Assembly (NCBI GenBank): GCA_018262895.1
Contig: JADFDJ010000005.1
Span: 101,639 to 165,638, forward strand
Source: Methanomassiliicoccus sp.
GTDB lineage: Archaea; Thermoplasmatota; Thermoplasmata; Methanomassiliicoccales; Methanomassiliicoccaceae
Reading direction: 5' to 3'
Length of the DNA: 64,000 nt
Each line of letters opens with the position of its first letter. Within the stretch, counting starts at the first letter, position 1. The notes beneath the pieces were generated by a model. That model did no database searches, was not told the DNA's origin, and saw only the letters and a list, made by a program, of their open reading frames with translations. Position numbers and translations under genes: made by a program. Positions 54,680-63,911 of the stretch are shown here, in pieces.

Positions 54680-55639
54680 ATGGCCAATCTCAACGTGGCG
54701 GTCATCGGCCCCAACGACTACGCCAAGGACCTGGGCAAGAAAGGCACCGCCTCAGACATCACCCTGTACGATCTTAAGCAGGGCACGGACACGGTCACCT
54801 TCATAGAGGCGACGAAGTACCCCGATCGCCTTGCCCCCCTGTTCTACACCGCCTCCATGGCCGACCTCGCTCTGGTTGTCATTGACGTCATCAACTCCCA
54901 GCTGGGAGAGTGCATGGTCATGCTGCACTGCGCCAACGTCAGGAAGGGCTACATCGTGCTGCGCAACTACCTCACGCCCGAGCAGGTGGCACCCCTTACC
55001 AAAGGCACAGTCCTGGAATCCTACAGGTTCATCGAGGACGACAAGAACGCCATCAGGGAGAGGCTGCTGGAGGAAACAAGGGCCGTCGCCCCCCAGGTGG
55101 GGCAGGGGAAGGGGGCGGTCACCATCGACCACTTCTTCAACGTTAAGGGCGTGGGGACGGTCATCCTGGGCACGGTGGCCTACGGCAGGATCGTTCGCCA
55201 TGACGACCTCAAGGTGCTCCCCACTGCAAGGACCGCGTTGGTGCGCTCCATCCAGAAGCACGATGACGACTTCGAGGATGCCGTGGCCGGCGATAGAGTT
55301 GGGCTGGCGCTCAAGAACATCGACGTGGAGCAGCTGGACCGCGGGCACGTGCTCACCTTGGACGATAAGGTCCTATGCCGTAGTGACATCACCGCCCCGG
55401 CGGAGCTGGTCAACTACTGGAAGACACCCCTGAAGGAGGGCATGGTCCTGCACCTTGGTCACTGGATGCAGTTCATCAGCGCCCGGGTGGAGTCCGTTCA
55501 GGACAGCGGGGACTTCCGGCGGCCGACGGTGAAGCTCTCCCTGGACAAGCCGGTGGTGCATCCCCCGGGGAGCAGGGCGGTCCTGATGTACCTTGAGGGC
55601 GGGAAGCTGAGGGTCATCGGCTCCCTGGCCCTTGCCTGA
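54680..55639 (+). CDS. SelB/EF-Tu-like translation-factor paralogue with degenerate G domain
   Basis: A 319-residue protein resembling archaeal elongation-factor SelB-like proteins. The first 170 residues keep the GTPase-like fold, but the P-loop is degraded (GPNDYAKDLGKKGTASD) and no DxxG or NKxD motif is visible, so GTP hydrolysis is unlikely. Beta-barrel domains follow: VTIDHFFNVKGVGTVILGTV, AVAGDRVGLALKNIDVEQLD, RGHVLTLDD and a final barrel. Such non-GTPase paralogues occur in methanogens; their role is not settled. No selenoprotein machinery is nearby. Confidence 0.78.
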   Translation: MANLNVAVIGPNDYAKDLGKKGTASDITLYDLKQGTDTVTFIEATKYPDRLAPLFYTASMADLALVVIDVINSQLGECMVMLHCANVRKGYIVLRNYLTPEQVAPLTKGTVLESYRFIEDDKNAIRERLLEETRAVAPQVGQGKGAVTIDHFFNVKGVGTVILGTVAYGRIVRHDDLKVLPTARTALVRSIQKHDDDFEDAVAGDRVGLALKNIDVEQLDRGHVLTLDDKVLCRSDITAPAELVNYWKTPLKEGMVLHLGHWMQFISARVESVQDSGDFRRPTVKLSLDKPVVHPPGSRAVLMYLEGGKLRVIGSLALA

Positions 55640-55682
55640 TAGCCGCGGTGGAACCTTCCCTTCACCCTCGTTCCTCGGGGGC

Positions 55683-56600
55683 TCAGTTCTTCCGCACCAG
55701 GTACTCGGCGATCCCGTAGCCCTTCTGGCCGTTGAAGCTGTACTCGGCGAGGGTCTCGTGCATCACGGACATGCTCTTGCCGTCCCGTCCGGGGAAGGGC
55801 ATCATGACCTCACGCATGACCTCAGCGGTCACCTTGTGCTTTCCGCCATCCTTGTCCACCAGGTTCATGGCCAGAGACCGGGGCGTTCCGTCAGGGTCAA
55901 TTACCGTGCGGATGTCCGCCTTCACCAGGGGGATGTTCCTGCCGTTCATGTGGAAGAAGCCTGCTGACACCTCTCCGCCCTCCACGAACAGCTTGGTCAC
56001 GTTGAGGGCCAGGGTCCGGGAGAACTGAGCGGTAAGCCAGATCCACATCTTGGGAGCGTTCCAGTCCCTCACCCCCCAGGAGTGGTCCCGCTCCCCCAGG
56101 CCCTGGATGTCGAAGTGCTCATCCCCGACGGTCAGCGTTCCCTTGGCCATCCCGAACTGTTCCAGGTGCTCGGAGGCGACGTTCCTGGACATGGCCTCGC
56201 CCTCCTTGTCCACGCTGTCCCGGTAGTCGTACATCTTGTTGAGGGACTCGAACTCCAGGGAGAAATTGATCTTCACCGGCACCGGCCCCTTGTCCTCCAT
56301 TCGGGCCATGGCGCCGTTGAACTCCAGCTTCCACCGCTTCTCCGGCTCCAGCATCTGGAAGCGCAGGGACCTGACGTTCAAGCTCCCGTCCCCCAGCACC
56401 TCCATCTCCTTCTTGCCGATGACCGAGCCGTCGGGCATCATAATGAAGCAGAACATCGAGCGCTCGTCCATGTTCGGCTTCAGCCCTATGCGCATGAACA
56501 TGCACAGGTCGTGTCCCTGGTCATAGAGGTTGAAGTAGTAGCTCTCGTTCCATTCCTTGTCCGCTCCCGGTCGATGCATCGTGTCGCTGTTCGTTTTCAT
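55683..56600 (-). CDS. CrtC/AttH-like lipocalin-type hydratase-fold protein
   Basis: A 305-residue protein built of beta strands in two halves, with GLGERDHSWGVRDWNAPKMW around residue 165, a motif of hydroxyneurosporene synthase (CrtC)- and AttH-like proteins that act on prenyl or lipid chains. No signal peptide; likely soluble. Its ATG overlaps the stop of the upstream PPDK-like gene by four bases, so the two are translationally coupled and probably act together. Substrate unknown. Confidence 0.65.
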   Translation of the reverse strand: MKTNSDTMHRPGADKEWNESYYFNLYDQGHDLCMFMRIGLKPNMDERSMFCFIMMPDGSVIGKKEMEVLGDGSLNVRSLRFQMLEPEKRWKLEFNGAMARMEDKGPVPVKINFSLEFESLNKMYDYRDSVDKEGEAMSRNVASEHLEQFGMAKGTLTVGDEHFDIQGLGERDHSWGVRDWNAPKMWIWLTAQFSRTLALNVTKLFVEGGEVSAGFFHMNGRNIPLVKADIRTVIDPDGTPRSLAMNLVDKDGGKHKVTAEVMREVMMPFPGRDGKSMSVMHETLAEYSFNGQKGYGIAEYLVRKN

Positions 56601-59221
56601 TCCTCCCCGATTATGTAAATGGTTCCGTCGTTTCCGTCAAGGGTCACACGCTGGCCGGTCCTGAAGAACGAGGTGGCGTCCTTGACCGCGGTGACCGACG
56701 GGATCCCGTACTCCCTGGAGACCACCGCCCCATGGGAGAGTATGCCTCCGGTCTCGGTGACCAGCCCGCCCAGCTTGGAGAACACCGCCGTCCATCCGGG
56801 ATCGGTGTTGGAGGTGACCATTATCTCCCCCTCCCGCACCGAGGGCAGGCTCTCGATGGTCTCCACGACCCTGATCCTTCCCGTGACCACCCCCGGGCTC
56901 GCTGACACGCCGGTGACCCTGACGGTATCGGGACCGCGGACCACGGTATCGTCGAACTCCACGTTGCCCCTGAGGAACTTCGGCGGCAGGACGCCCTCAT
57001 AGCGGTCGAAGTCGACCCGACGCTCGGCGACCAGCGCCTTCACGTCTCCGCCCTTTTGCAGGAGCTCGAAGGCCTCCTCCTTGGTGAGGAAGAATATGTC
57101 ATCCTCCCTCTCCAACGAACCCCTGGAGGCGAGCCTGCGCCCGTACTCCAGGAACAGGACCCTCCAGCGGTAAATTATGTGGTCGAGGTAGAAACGCTGG
57201 TTCTCCCGGAACATGAGATATGTCTGTGCGAAGTGCAATACCGGGCGGAACACCATATTGCGAAGGTAGCCGTAGCGGAGGCGGGCGATCTTCTCCAGGA
57301 CCGCCTTCTCCGTCTCCTTCCTCTCCCTGATCCGCTCCCTCTCCAGCTTCTCCAGGTCCCCTATCTCAGAGGACATCAGGGAGCGCACCACGTCGATCAC
57401 CAGCGTGGGGTCGTCAGCCCAGCGGGGGAAGTACATCTCTCGGGTGTGGGAGCGGTGCCCGTAATCCTTCAGGAAGGCCTCGAGTTCCTGCCCGAACGAC
57501 CGCATCCCTGGATCCACGGCCAGGGCATCCAGTACCTCCCGGGAGCTGGAGGAGGTCAGCCGACCACGGACCGCCTCATCCTTCTGAGCGGCCCTGGCCA
57601 GCTTGGCGATGGCGATGTTGGTCTTGATGGTCTTGTTATCGTCCAGCCCCGAGATGAGCTTGGAGTACAGGACCCCGCTGCGGTCGTCCAGCCAGTCCAT
57701 GAGCCACCTCTTCACCATGAGGTTGGTCCCAATGGAGTGGGTGACCATCCCGTAGCGGATGAGCTGGAAGTGCTTGATGGACGCCTGCCGCAGGGTCATG
57801 TACTCCGCCTGCAGCTGGGCATCGTCCAGTGCAGCGAGGTCCAGGGAGTCGAATCGCTCGGCCACCTTCATGAACGAGGCGGCCCATTTCTTGTAGGCCT
57901 TGTCGGTTCGAAGGATCACACCCTCGTTGTCCAGGAGGGTGATCCGGACCTCGGCCCAAAGCCGCGCTGCGATCTTGGTGTCCGCCCGGGCGATGCGGTC
58001 CTGGTCCTTCTGGGGGAAGTAGTTCAGGAGTTCGTTGGTGCGGGAGAACTTGGGGTTGTAGGTGAACACCTCCTCCAGCACCGAGGCGTTGAAGTAGATG
58101 TGCCCTTTGTGGACCTTCAGCAGCTCCTTGTCCGTGAGCGACCAGTAGCCCATGATCTCCGAGCCCTCGTGGTTGACGTACTTGGTCAGCATCTCCCCCA
58201 GCAGGGAGAAGAACAGAGGGGAGGTGACATCGGACCAGTACTCGTCGCCATAGCCGCGCGTCCACAGGGTGTCGTCGTCCTTGGGGAGGTTCGTGATGGG
58301 TCTGGACTGCAGGATGTAAAGGTGGTCGCTTTCGATCGCCCATTCCACGTCCTGGGGGGCGCCGAAGTACGACTCTATCCTGCGGCCCATCTTGGCGACC
58401 ATGGTGATCTCGTCGGTGGTGAGCGACGGCGCCATCTGCCTCTCCTCCGTCATCCTGACCGAGCGCGAGCCGTCCCCGGAGAGGAAGATGCCGGTGACCT
58501 TGCGGTTCACCGTTCGCTCTATCAGCTTCCCGGTGAGCTTGTCGCAGATGTGTCTGTCAGGTGTGACCAGCCCCGAGGCGATGGACTCCCCCAGGCCCCA
58601 GGAGGATTCGATTATCATGCGGTCCTTCCTGCCGGACACCGGATCAGAAGTGAACATGATCCCTGAGGAGCGGGCGTCCACCATGCGCTGGACCACCACC
58701 GCGATGCCGCTGCTCATCTGATCGACGCCCGCCTTGTGGCGGTAGGAGATGGCACGGGTGTTCCAGAAAGAGGCCCAGCACCTGCGCACGTGCTCGCTTA
58801 CACCGGACCGGCAGACGTTGAGGTAGGTATCCTGCTGACCGGCGAAGGAGGCGGTTGCCAGGTCCTCTGCTACCGCCGAGGAACGCACTGACCACAGGGC
58901 CTCTGGATCGATGTCTTCGAGGGCGCGGTCGAGACCAGCGACCACCTCCCCCGTGACGCTGCCGGAGAACAAGTCCTTGATCGTGACTGAGGCCCTCTCC
59001 ACCGAGGCCTCGTCCTGGAAGTCGATGACGGACAGCTCTGCACGAATCCTATCCCTCATCTCCTCGCGGTCAAGGTACTCCTCGTAGGCCTCCACGGGAA
59101 TGACCACACCTGGGGGTACGGGAAAGTCTCCAGTGATGAGCCTGCCGAGGTTCGCGGCCTTTCCTCCCACCTGCGTGGCCTGCTCTTCACCTATGGAACC
59201 GAGCTTGATTATGCGGAGCAT
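56597..59221 (-). CDS. PPDK_N / PEP-utiliser enzyme, rifampicin-phosphotransferase-like architecture
   Basis: An 874-residue enzyme. N-terminal ATP-grasp (PPDK_N) domain: GGKAANLGRL, WSVRSSAVAEDLATASFAGQ, AVVVQRMVDARSSGIMFTSD, ESSWGLGESIASG. A long central domain (about 330-760) does not match the PEP/pyruvate-binding barrel. The C-terminal mobile domain carries the phospho-His in TETGGILSHGAVVSREYGIP. This order matches rifampicin phosphotransferase and relatives that phosphorylate a small molecule with ATP to give AMP and Pi, not PEP synthase proper. ATG 59221 lies 40-50 bases past a TATA-like TTATTAATG; the open extension to 59287 is ignored. Confidence 0.88.
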   Translation of the reverse strand: MLRIIKLGSIGEEQATQVGGKAANLGRLITGDFPVPPGVVIPVEAYEEYLDREEMRDRIRAELSVIDFQDEASVERASVTIKDLFSGSVTGEVVAGLDRALEDIDPEALWSVRSSAVAEDLATASFAGQQDTYLNVCRSGVSEHVRRCWASFWNTRAISYRHKAGVDQMSSGIAVVVQRMVDARSSGIMFTSDPVSGRKDRMIIESSWGLGESIASGLVTPDRHICDKLTGKLIERTVNRKVTGIFLSGDGSRSVRMTEERQMAPSLTTDEITMVAKMGRRIESYFGAPQDVEWAIESDHLYILQSRPITNLPKDDDTLWTRGYGDEYWSDVTSPLFFSLLGEMLTKYVNHEGSEIMGYWSLTDKELLKVHKGHIYFNASVLEEVFTYNPKFSRTNELLNYFPQKDQDRIARADTKIAARLWAEVRITLLDNEGVILRTDKAYKKWAASFMKVAERFDSLDLAALDDAQLQAEYMTLRQASIKHFQLIRYGMVTHSIGTNLMVKRWLMDWLDDRSGVLYSKLISGLDDNKTIKTNIAIAKLARAAQKDEAVRGRLTSSSSREVLDALAVDPGMRSFGQELEAFLKDYGHRSHTREMYFPRWADDPTLVIDVVRSLMSSEIGDLEKLERERIRERKETEKAVLEKIARLRYGYLRNMVFRPVLHFAQTYLMFRENQRFYLDHIIYRWRVLFLEYGRRLASRGSLEREDDIFFLTKEEAFELLQKGGDVKALVAERRVDFDRYEGVLPPKFLRGNVEFDDTVVRGPDTVRVTGVSASPGVVTGRIRVVETIESLPSVREGEIMVTSNTDPGWTAVFSKLGGLVTETGGILSHGAVVSREYGIPSVTAVKDATSFFRTGQRVTLDGNDGTIYIIGEE

Positions 59222-59388
59222 GTTAACACTGCCTCGATGACCGACAGTCCAGTATCCTGAGTGGCCATTAATAACCGCTCCCTGCATCCTCGGTGGGTCG
59301 AATGGTGGCTGTAGCTAAGGGGCATACCTTGACGTACGTTAGATGCGCTGATAGGGCCGATGAGGCCCCTTCTCGAACATCTTCCAGA

Positions 59389-61566
59389 TCACGGATTCAG
59401 CCTATTGCGCCTCAGCAGGTACAGAACCGAGCCCACACCTACAACGGCCAGACCGGCAATGGCCACCAGGCCTACGGGGGAGTCGACGACCGAGTCCTTG
59501 GGAACGGTGATGGTCACTGGAGCGGCCGAGGGGCCGTCACCGGCTTCGTTCACGGCTGCCACCGTGTAGACGTAGGTCACCCCGTCCCTGCGTCCAGTGT
59601 CCTCGAAGGATGTGCCGGTCACAGAGGTGATGTAGCTGAGGGTGGCCTGGCTTGTGCCGCGATAGATCTTGTATCCGGTGATATCGCCTCCGCCGTCGGA
59701 GGTGGGTGCGGACCAGGACAGCAGCACCTTACCGTTGACGAACTCTGCCTTCAGGTCCAACGGTACTGAGGGCACGGATGACAAAGGCACGAAAATGTTG
59801 AGCACTTCGCTCATGGCGCCTTCTCCTACCTCGTTGACCGCGGAGACCGCGTAGTAGTAGGTTTGACCCTTAATCGTATTGGTATCGTTAAAGATCAGCA
59901 TCGTGGTGGTGTTGATCTGAGAGAGTGTGGTCTCGGTCAGACCGCGGTAAATCCTGTATGATGTGATCTCGGCACCACCGTCATTGCTCGGTTCTGTCCA
60001 TGATAAGGAGACGGTTCCATTCTGCAGCTCCCCATTTAGACTCTGAGGAACTGAGGGCGTGAACTTGGCACCGATAACAGCAGGGCCAGCAGCTGCCCCT
60101 TCACCTGCACTGTTCCTTGCCTTGACCCAATAGTTGTAGGTCACCCCACTAGTAACGCTCGCGTCCTCGAAGGTTGTAGTCGTGGTAGTGAACGAAAACG
60201 AACTGGGAATCGAGTTCGTGGTAGAGCGATATATGGTATAATCTGTGATCGCATAGCCTCCATCAGAGGAGGGGGCGTTCCAGGTCAGGTTGACCTTCCC
60301 GATGTCGGCCCTAGCGACAAGGTTCAATGGTGCTCCTGGCACGGTCCCGGGGGTCGCAGTTATTGGACCGGTGGCCGCTCCTTCTCCCGCATTGCTCTCG
60401 GCGCTAACCCAGTAGTAGTAAATCTGACCATTATTCACCGTGCTATCATTATATGAGGTCCCAGTGGCTGTAAATGTGGGCGATGTGGGCATAGCAGAGG
60501 TCGTGGCCCTATAGATGTTGTAATTGGTGATCGGTGAATCACCTGGGGAGGGGGCCGTCCAGGTCAAGCTGACCGAACCGGCACCCCCTGTTGCCTGGAG
60601 GCCTATTGGAGCACCGGGGAGCACTACAAGTTTGGCCGTGACCGAACCTGCGGCATCGCCTTCTCCTACACTGTTATAAGCGCTGACCCAATAGTAATAT
60701 GTGTTACCGAGAACTAAATCGATGCTGTCTGTATAGGTCAGATCTCCGCCAGCGTTGGTGTGAATGGAGTTAGATGGCTTGTTATCTGTCTCAGCACGAT
60801 AGATGCGGTACTCAGTGATCTCCGCTCCGCCGTTGTCATCCGGAGCGTTCCATGAGATCTGAATGGAGTCTACACCGTTCTGAGCGGTGAGGTTTGTAGG
60901 GGCACTCGGCAGATTGGCGGCCAGCGGGGAAGCCGTGGCCATGTTGGAGAGGGCTCCCATCCCAATACTGTTACTAGCGGCCACCCAGTAATAGTAGGTT
61001 CTACCTGACTCGATATTTCGGTCGACATACCTTGTGCCATCCTGGGTCGCTATCGGTGAGCTCGGAGGGCTCATGGAGTCCGAGCGGTAGATGGAATATT
61101 GGTTAAGAGCTACCCCTCCATCGTCGTCGGGAGCGGACCAGGAGAGCGTTATCTGACCGAAAGATCGCGTTGCCACTAGATTATCTATCGCCCCAGGCAC
61201 GGTTGTCGGAATGGTGGCAGAGACCTCCTCGCTAGGGGCCCCTTCTCCATCTCCATTTACCGCCCTAACTTGATAATAGTAGGTTTGACCCTTGTCGAGA
61301 TTTGAATCAACGAACTGATTTTCCGTGATACCATCGAAGGAAGTAGAATAAGTACCAGATGTCTCCCCGCGGTAGACCACATACTCATTGACAATGATGC
61401 CATCAGGGTTAATGCTCCAGTCAAGGGTTACACTAGTACCAGAAGCCGTCGCCGTTACGCTCAAGGGTGGTCCGGGAGTCTCGGCCTCAACAGCGAACAG
61501 GAGGACGATCGGCGACAAGGCGACCATGAGCAACGACAGTGACACGAGCAGGGTTGAAGTCTTCAT
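59389..61566 (-). CDS. Fibronectin type III-repeat surface protein, membrane-anchored
   Basis: A 725-residue cell-surface protein. Signal peptide MKTSTLLVSLSLLMVALSPI..., then about seven Fn3 domains of about 93 residues, each starting P-x-x-P/L-x-x-L and containing TLDWSI/ISWNAP, ITEYRIYR and TYYYWVSAYNSVGEGA-type words. A C-terminal transmembrane helix (VGLVAIAGLAVVGVGSVLYL) and RRNRLNP anchor it. The repeats are well diverged (not recent copies). Likely a stalk or adhesin in the S-layer or envelope; partner unknown. Confidence 0.9.
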   Translation of the reverse strand: MKTSTLLVSLSLLMVALSPIVLLFAVEAETPGPPLSVTATASGTSVTLDWSINPDGIIVNEYVVYRGETSGTYSTSFDGITENQFVDSNLDKGQTYYYQVRAVNGDGEGAPSEEVSATIPTTVPGAIDNLVATRSFGQITLSWSAPDDDGGVALNQYSIYRSDSMSPPSSPIATQDGTRYVDRNIESGRTYYYWVAASNSIGMGALSNMATASPLAANLPSAPTNLTAQNGVDSIQISWNAPDDNGGAEITEYRIYRAETDNKPSNSIHTNAGGDLTYTDSIDLVLGNTYYYWVSAYNSVGEGDAAGSVTAKLVVLPGAPIGLQATGGAGSVSLTWTAPSPGDSPITNYNIYRATTSAMPTSPTFTATGTSYNDSTVNNGQIYYYWVSAESNAGEGAATGPITATPGTVPGAPLNLVARADIGKVNLTWNAPSSDGGYAITDYTIYRSTTNSIPSSFSFTTTTTTFEDASVTSGVTYNYWVKARNSAGEGAAAGPAVIGAKFTPSVPQSLNGELQNGTVSLSWTEPSNDGGAEITSYRIYRGLTETTLSQINTTTMLIFNDTNTIKGQTYYYAVSAVNEVGEGAMSEVLNIFVPLSSVPSVPLDLKAEFVNGKVLLSWSAPTSDGGGDITGYKIYRGTSQATLSYITSVTGTSFEDTGRRDGVTYVYTVAAVNEAGDGPSAAPVTITVPKDSVVDSPVGLVAIAGLAVVGVGSVLYLLRRNRLNP

Positions 61567-61774
61567 CCACTCAGCCTCGATGCTATCTTGAATGGGAGCG
61601 AACTATTAGAATGATACCGATGGTTCCTAGATGGAACGAACCCACTTCGCCTTTTCAGGCAAAAAAACACCATCTTCGTTCCTTCTCCGCAAAATAATAT
61701 TCTGAAGTGGTTCGGCTTGTACATCGGTCCACCGATAGTCACGTTTATATCGTATCCAGGCATGGCTCGATGGC

Positions 61775-63838
61775 ATGGCCGGTCACTTCTGTCCGCGATG
61801 CAACACCCTGGTGCCGCCGATCTTATCACACTGCCCCCGATGCGGGCGGGAGCATGAGAGAGTAGTAGGTCCAGCGAGGCAGGGGGAGCGGACCGAAGAG
61901 GAGGATCTGGCACCAAATACGGTAAAGATCGAACGGCCTCCTTACTTCCCTTACCGACCTCGGCCCTCTCAGGTGGAGATAGTGAGGGCGGTGGAGGATG
62001 CGATGGACAGCGGCAAGCACCTGGTCATGGAGTCGGGGACCGGCACCGGCAAGACCGTGTGCTCGCTGGTGGGCGCATTGCAGCACGCCAAGGCCAACAA
62101 GAAGAAGGTCCTGTACCTCACGCGAACCATATCTCAGAGCGATCAGGTGATGAAGGAGCTAAGGTCCATTTCGCGCCGTCAGCGGGTGACGGGGATACCG
62201 ATGCTGGGCCGGCGCAAGTCCTGCCTCCTGATACGGAGCCTGGACGAGTTCGAGGACATACCTCCTCATGCCCTGGCCAAGATATGCGAGGAGCGTAAGT
62301 CCAGGACCCTCGCAAAGCAGAAGGGCGGGTGTCCGCACTACGCGGACTTCCTGGCCATCGGCGAGACGAGCTTTCTGCAGTACTGCTCCAACCATCTGCC
62401 CACGGCGGCGGAGTTCGACACCTTCTGCGAGAAGCAGGGCGCCTGCCCCTATGAGGCCAGGAAGGCGGTGATGCCGCTGGTGGACGTGGTAGCCGTTCCC
62501 TACGTGCAGCTTCTGTCCAAGGAGATACGTTCACAGCTTCTCGACCGGCTGCAGCTGACCATGGACGATTTCGTGCTCATCGTGGACGAGGCCCACAACC
62601 TGATCGATGCTGCGCGCGACCAAGAGAGCTTCGACCTCTCTGTACGCGACATCGAGGCCGCCGAGGCGGAGTCTAAGGAGCTGGGCAATCCCCGCCTGGT
62701 GAACGGGGTGGAGCACACCTACCTCTGCATCACACTCAGGCGCATCATCGAGGAGGCGATAAAGGAGCAGATTCCCCGGGGAAGCTTCGATGCCAAGCTC
62801 GGGCGGAGGTTCCTGGAGGGCCGTTTGCGGGGAGAGCTAGAGCTTAGCGACGAGGAGATGCGGTCCATGTGCGCCAATCTGGTCAACATAGGGCAGGAGC
62901 ATGTGGACACGAGGCTCGAGGCCGGCAAGGAGCCAGTGTCCGCTACCCTCCGCCTCGGTTCACTCCTCACGGAGTGGTTCCAGGCGGAGGACTCCCGCTT
63001 CGTCAAGATAGTGTCATCGGACGACCTAGGCTGCCTGAGGGCCTACTGCCTCGATCCGCAGGAGACGACCAGGTTCCTGAGGGAGGTCAAGGGCGCTGTC
63101 CATATGTCCGGCACGATGCAGCCGCTGCGGCAGTACGCCGACATCCTAGACCTTCCGTCCGACCGCGAGCTCCGCATCTTCCCCTCCCCCTTTCCCCCGG
63201 AGAACCGCCTCGTGCTCTACGCTGAGGACGTGTGCGCGGGGCAGCGTGAGATGCGCGAGGACCCCACCATGCGTACCCGTATAGAGGACCACATCATCGA
63301 CATCTGCCAAGCCACGGACCGCAACACCATGGTGTTCTTCCGCTCCTACGAGATGCTGCGCTCCATGAGGGGGCGCATAGAGGAGAGCGTGGACAGGCCG
63401 CTTTACTGGGAGGAGGCCGGTTCCTCCCGGCGTCTTGCATCCAGCATCCAGGCGTTCAAGAAGGGGCGCGGGGGCGTTTTCTTCACCGTCATGGGCGGCA
63501 AGGTGGCCGAAGGCCTGGACTTCCCCGGGCAGGAGCTGGATATCGCCGTGGTGGTCGGCCTTCCCTACCCTCCCCCCTCCCTACCGCTGGAAGAGCTGAG
63601 GAGGAGGTACGACCGCATGTACGGCCAGGGAAGGGGCTGGGAGTACTCCTCCGCCGTTCCCGCGGTTCGCAAGGTCCAGCAGGCGGTGGGACGCCTCATA
63701 CGCACCGAGACCGACAGGGGAGTGGCCATCATCCTTGACAACCGCATCTCAAGGTACAGGGAGCAGATCGGCGCCCGGCCCTCGGACGATCTGGTAAAGG
63801 ACCTGGTGGGCTTCCTGGGATGGAGCAAGAGGTTCTGA
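61775..63838 (+). CDS. XPD/Rad3/DinG-type Fe-S DNA helicase with N-terminal zinc ribbon
   Basis: A 687-residue superfamily 2 helicase. N-terminal zinc ribbon FCPRCNTLVPPILSHCPRCG. Walker A ESGTGTGKTVCS, Fe-S domain Cys ligands in RRKSCLLIRSL, a downstream Cys, KGGCPHYADF, CSNHLP and CPYEARKAV, DEAH box VDEAHNLID. Helicase domain 2: MSGTMQPLRQYADILDLP, FFRSYEMLRSM, QAVGRLIRTETDRGVAII. DNA unwinding in repair (NER or replication restart) is likely. A TATA element GTTTATATC (about 61744-61752) is 25-30 bases before the ATG. Confidence 0.93.
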   Translation: MAGHFCPRCNTLVPPILSHCPRCGREHERVVGPARQGERTEEEDLAPNTVKIERPPYFPYRPRPSQVEIVRAVEDAMDSGKHLVMESGTGTGKTVCSLVGALQHAKANKKKVLYLTRTISQSDQVMKELRSISRRQRVTGIPMLGRRKSCLLIRSLDEFEDIPPHALAKICEERKSRTLAKQKGGCPHYADFLAIGETSFLQYCSNHLPTAAEFDTFCEKQGACPYEARKAVMPLVDVVAVPYVQLLSKEIRSQLLDRLQLTMDDFVLIVDEAHNLIDAARDQESFDLSVRDIEAAEAESKELGNPRLVNGVEHTYLCITLRRIIEEAIKEQIPRGSFDAKLGRRFLEGRLRGELELSDEEMRSMCANLVNIGQEHVDTRLEAGKEPVSATLRLGSLLTEWFQAEDSRFVKIVSSDDLGCLRAYCLDPQETTRFLREVKGAVHMSGTMQPLRQYADILDLPSDRELRIFPSPFPPENRLVLYAEDVCAGQREMREDPTMRTRIEDHIIDICQATDRNTMVFFRSYEMLRSMRGRIEESVDRPLYWEEAGSSRRLASSIQAFKKGRGGVFFTVMGGKVAEGLDFPGQELDIAVVVGLPYPPPSLPLEELRRRYDRMYGQGRGWEYSSAVPAVRKVQQAVGRLIRTETDRGVAIILDNRISRYREQIGARPSDDLVKDLVGFLGWSKRF

Positions 63839-63879
63839 GAACTTTATCCATTCTAACACCGGCCGAAGGAACGGAAACG

Positions 63880-63889
63880 AATATATACA
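63880..63889 (+). promoter_or_regulatory. TATA box of the 5S rRNA gene
   Basis: AATATATACA lies about 27 bases before the first bases of the 5S RNA. The gene therefore has its own promoter, unlinked to 23S. Confidence 0.7.
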
Positions 63890-63911
63890 CGTTCACCATC
63901 AGTGGTTTTGG

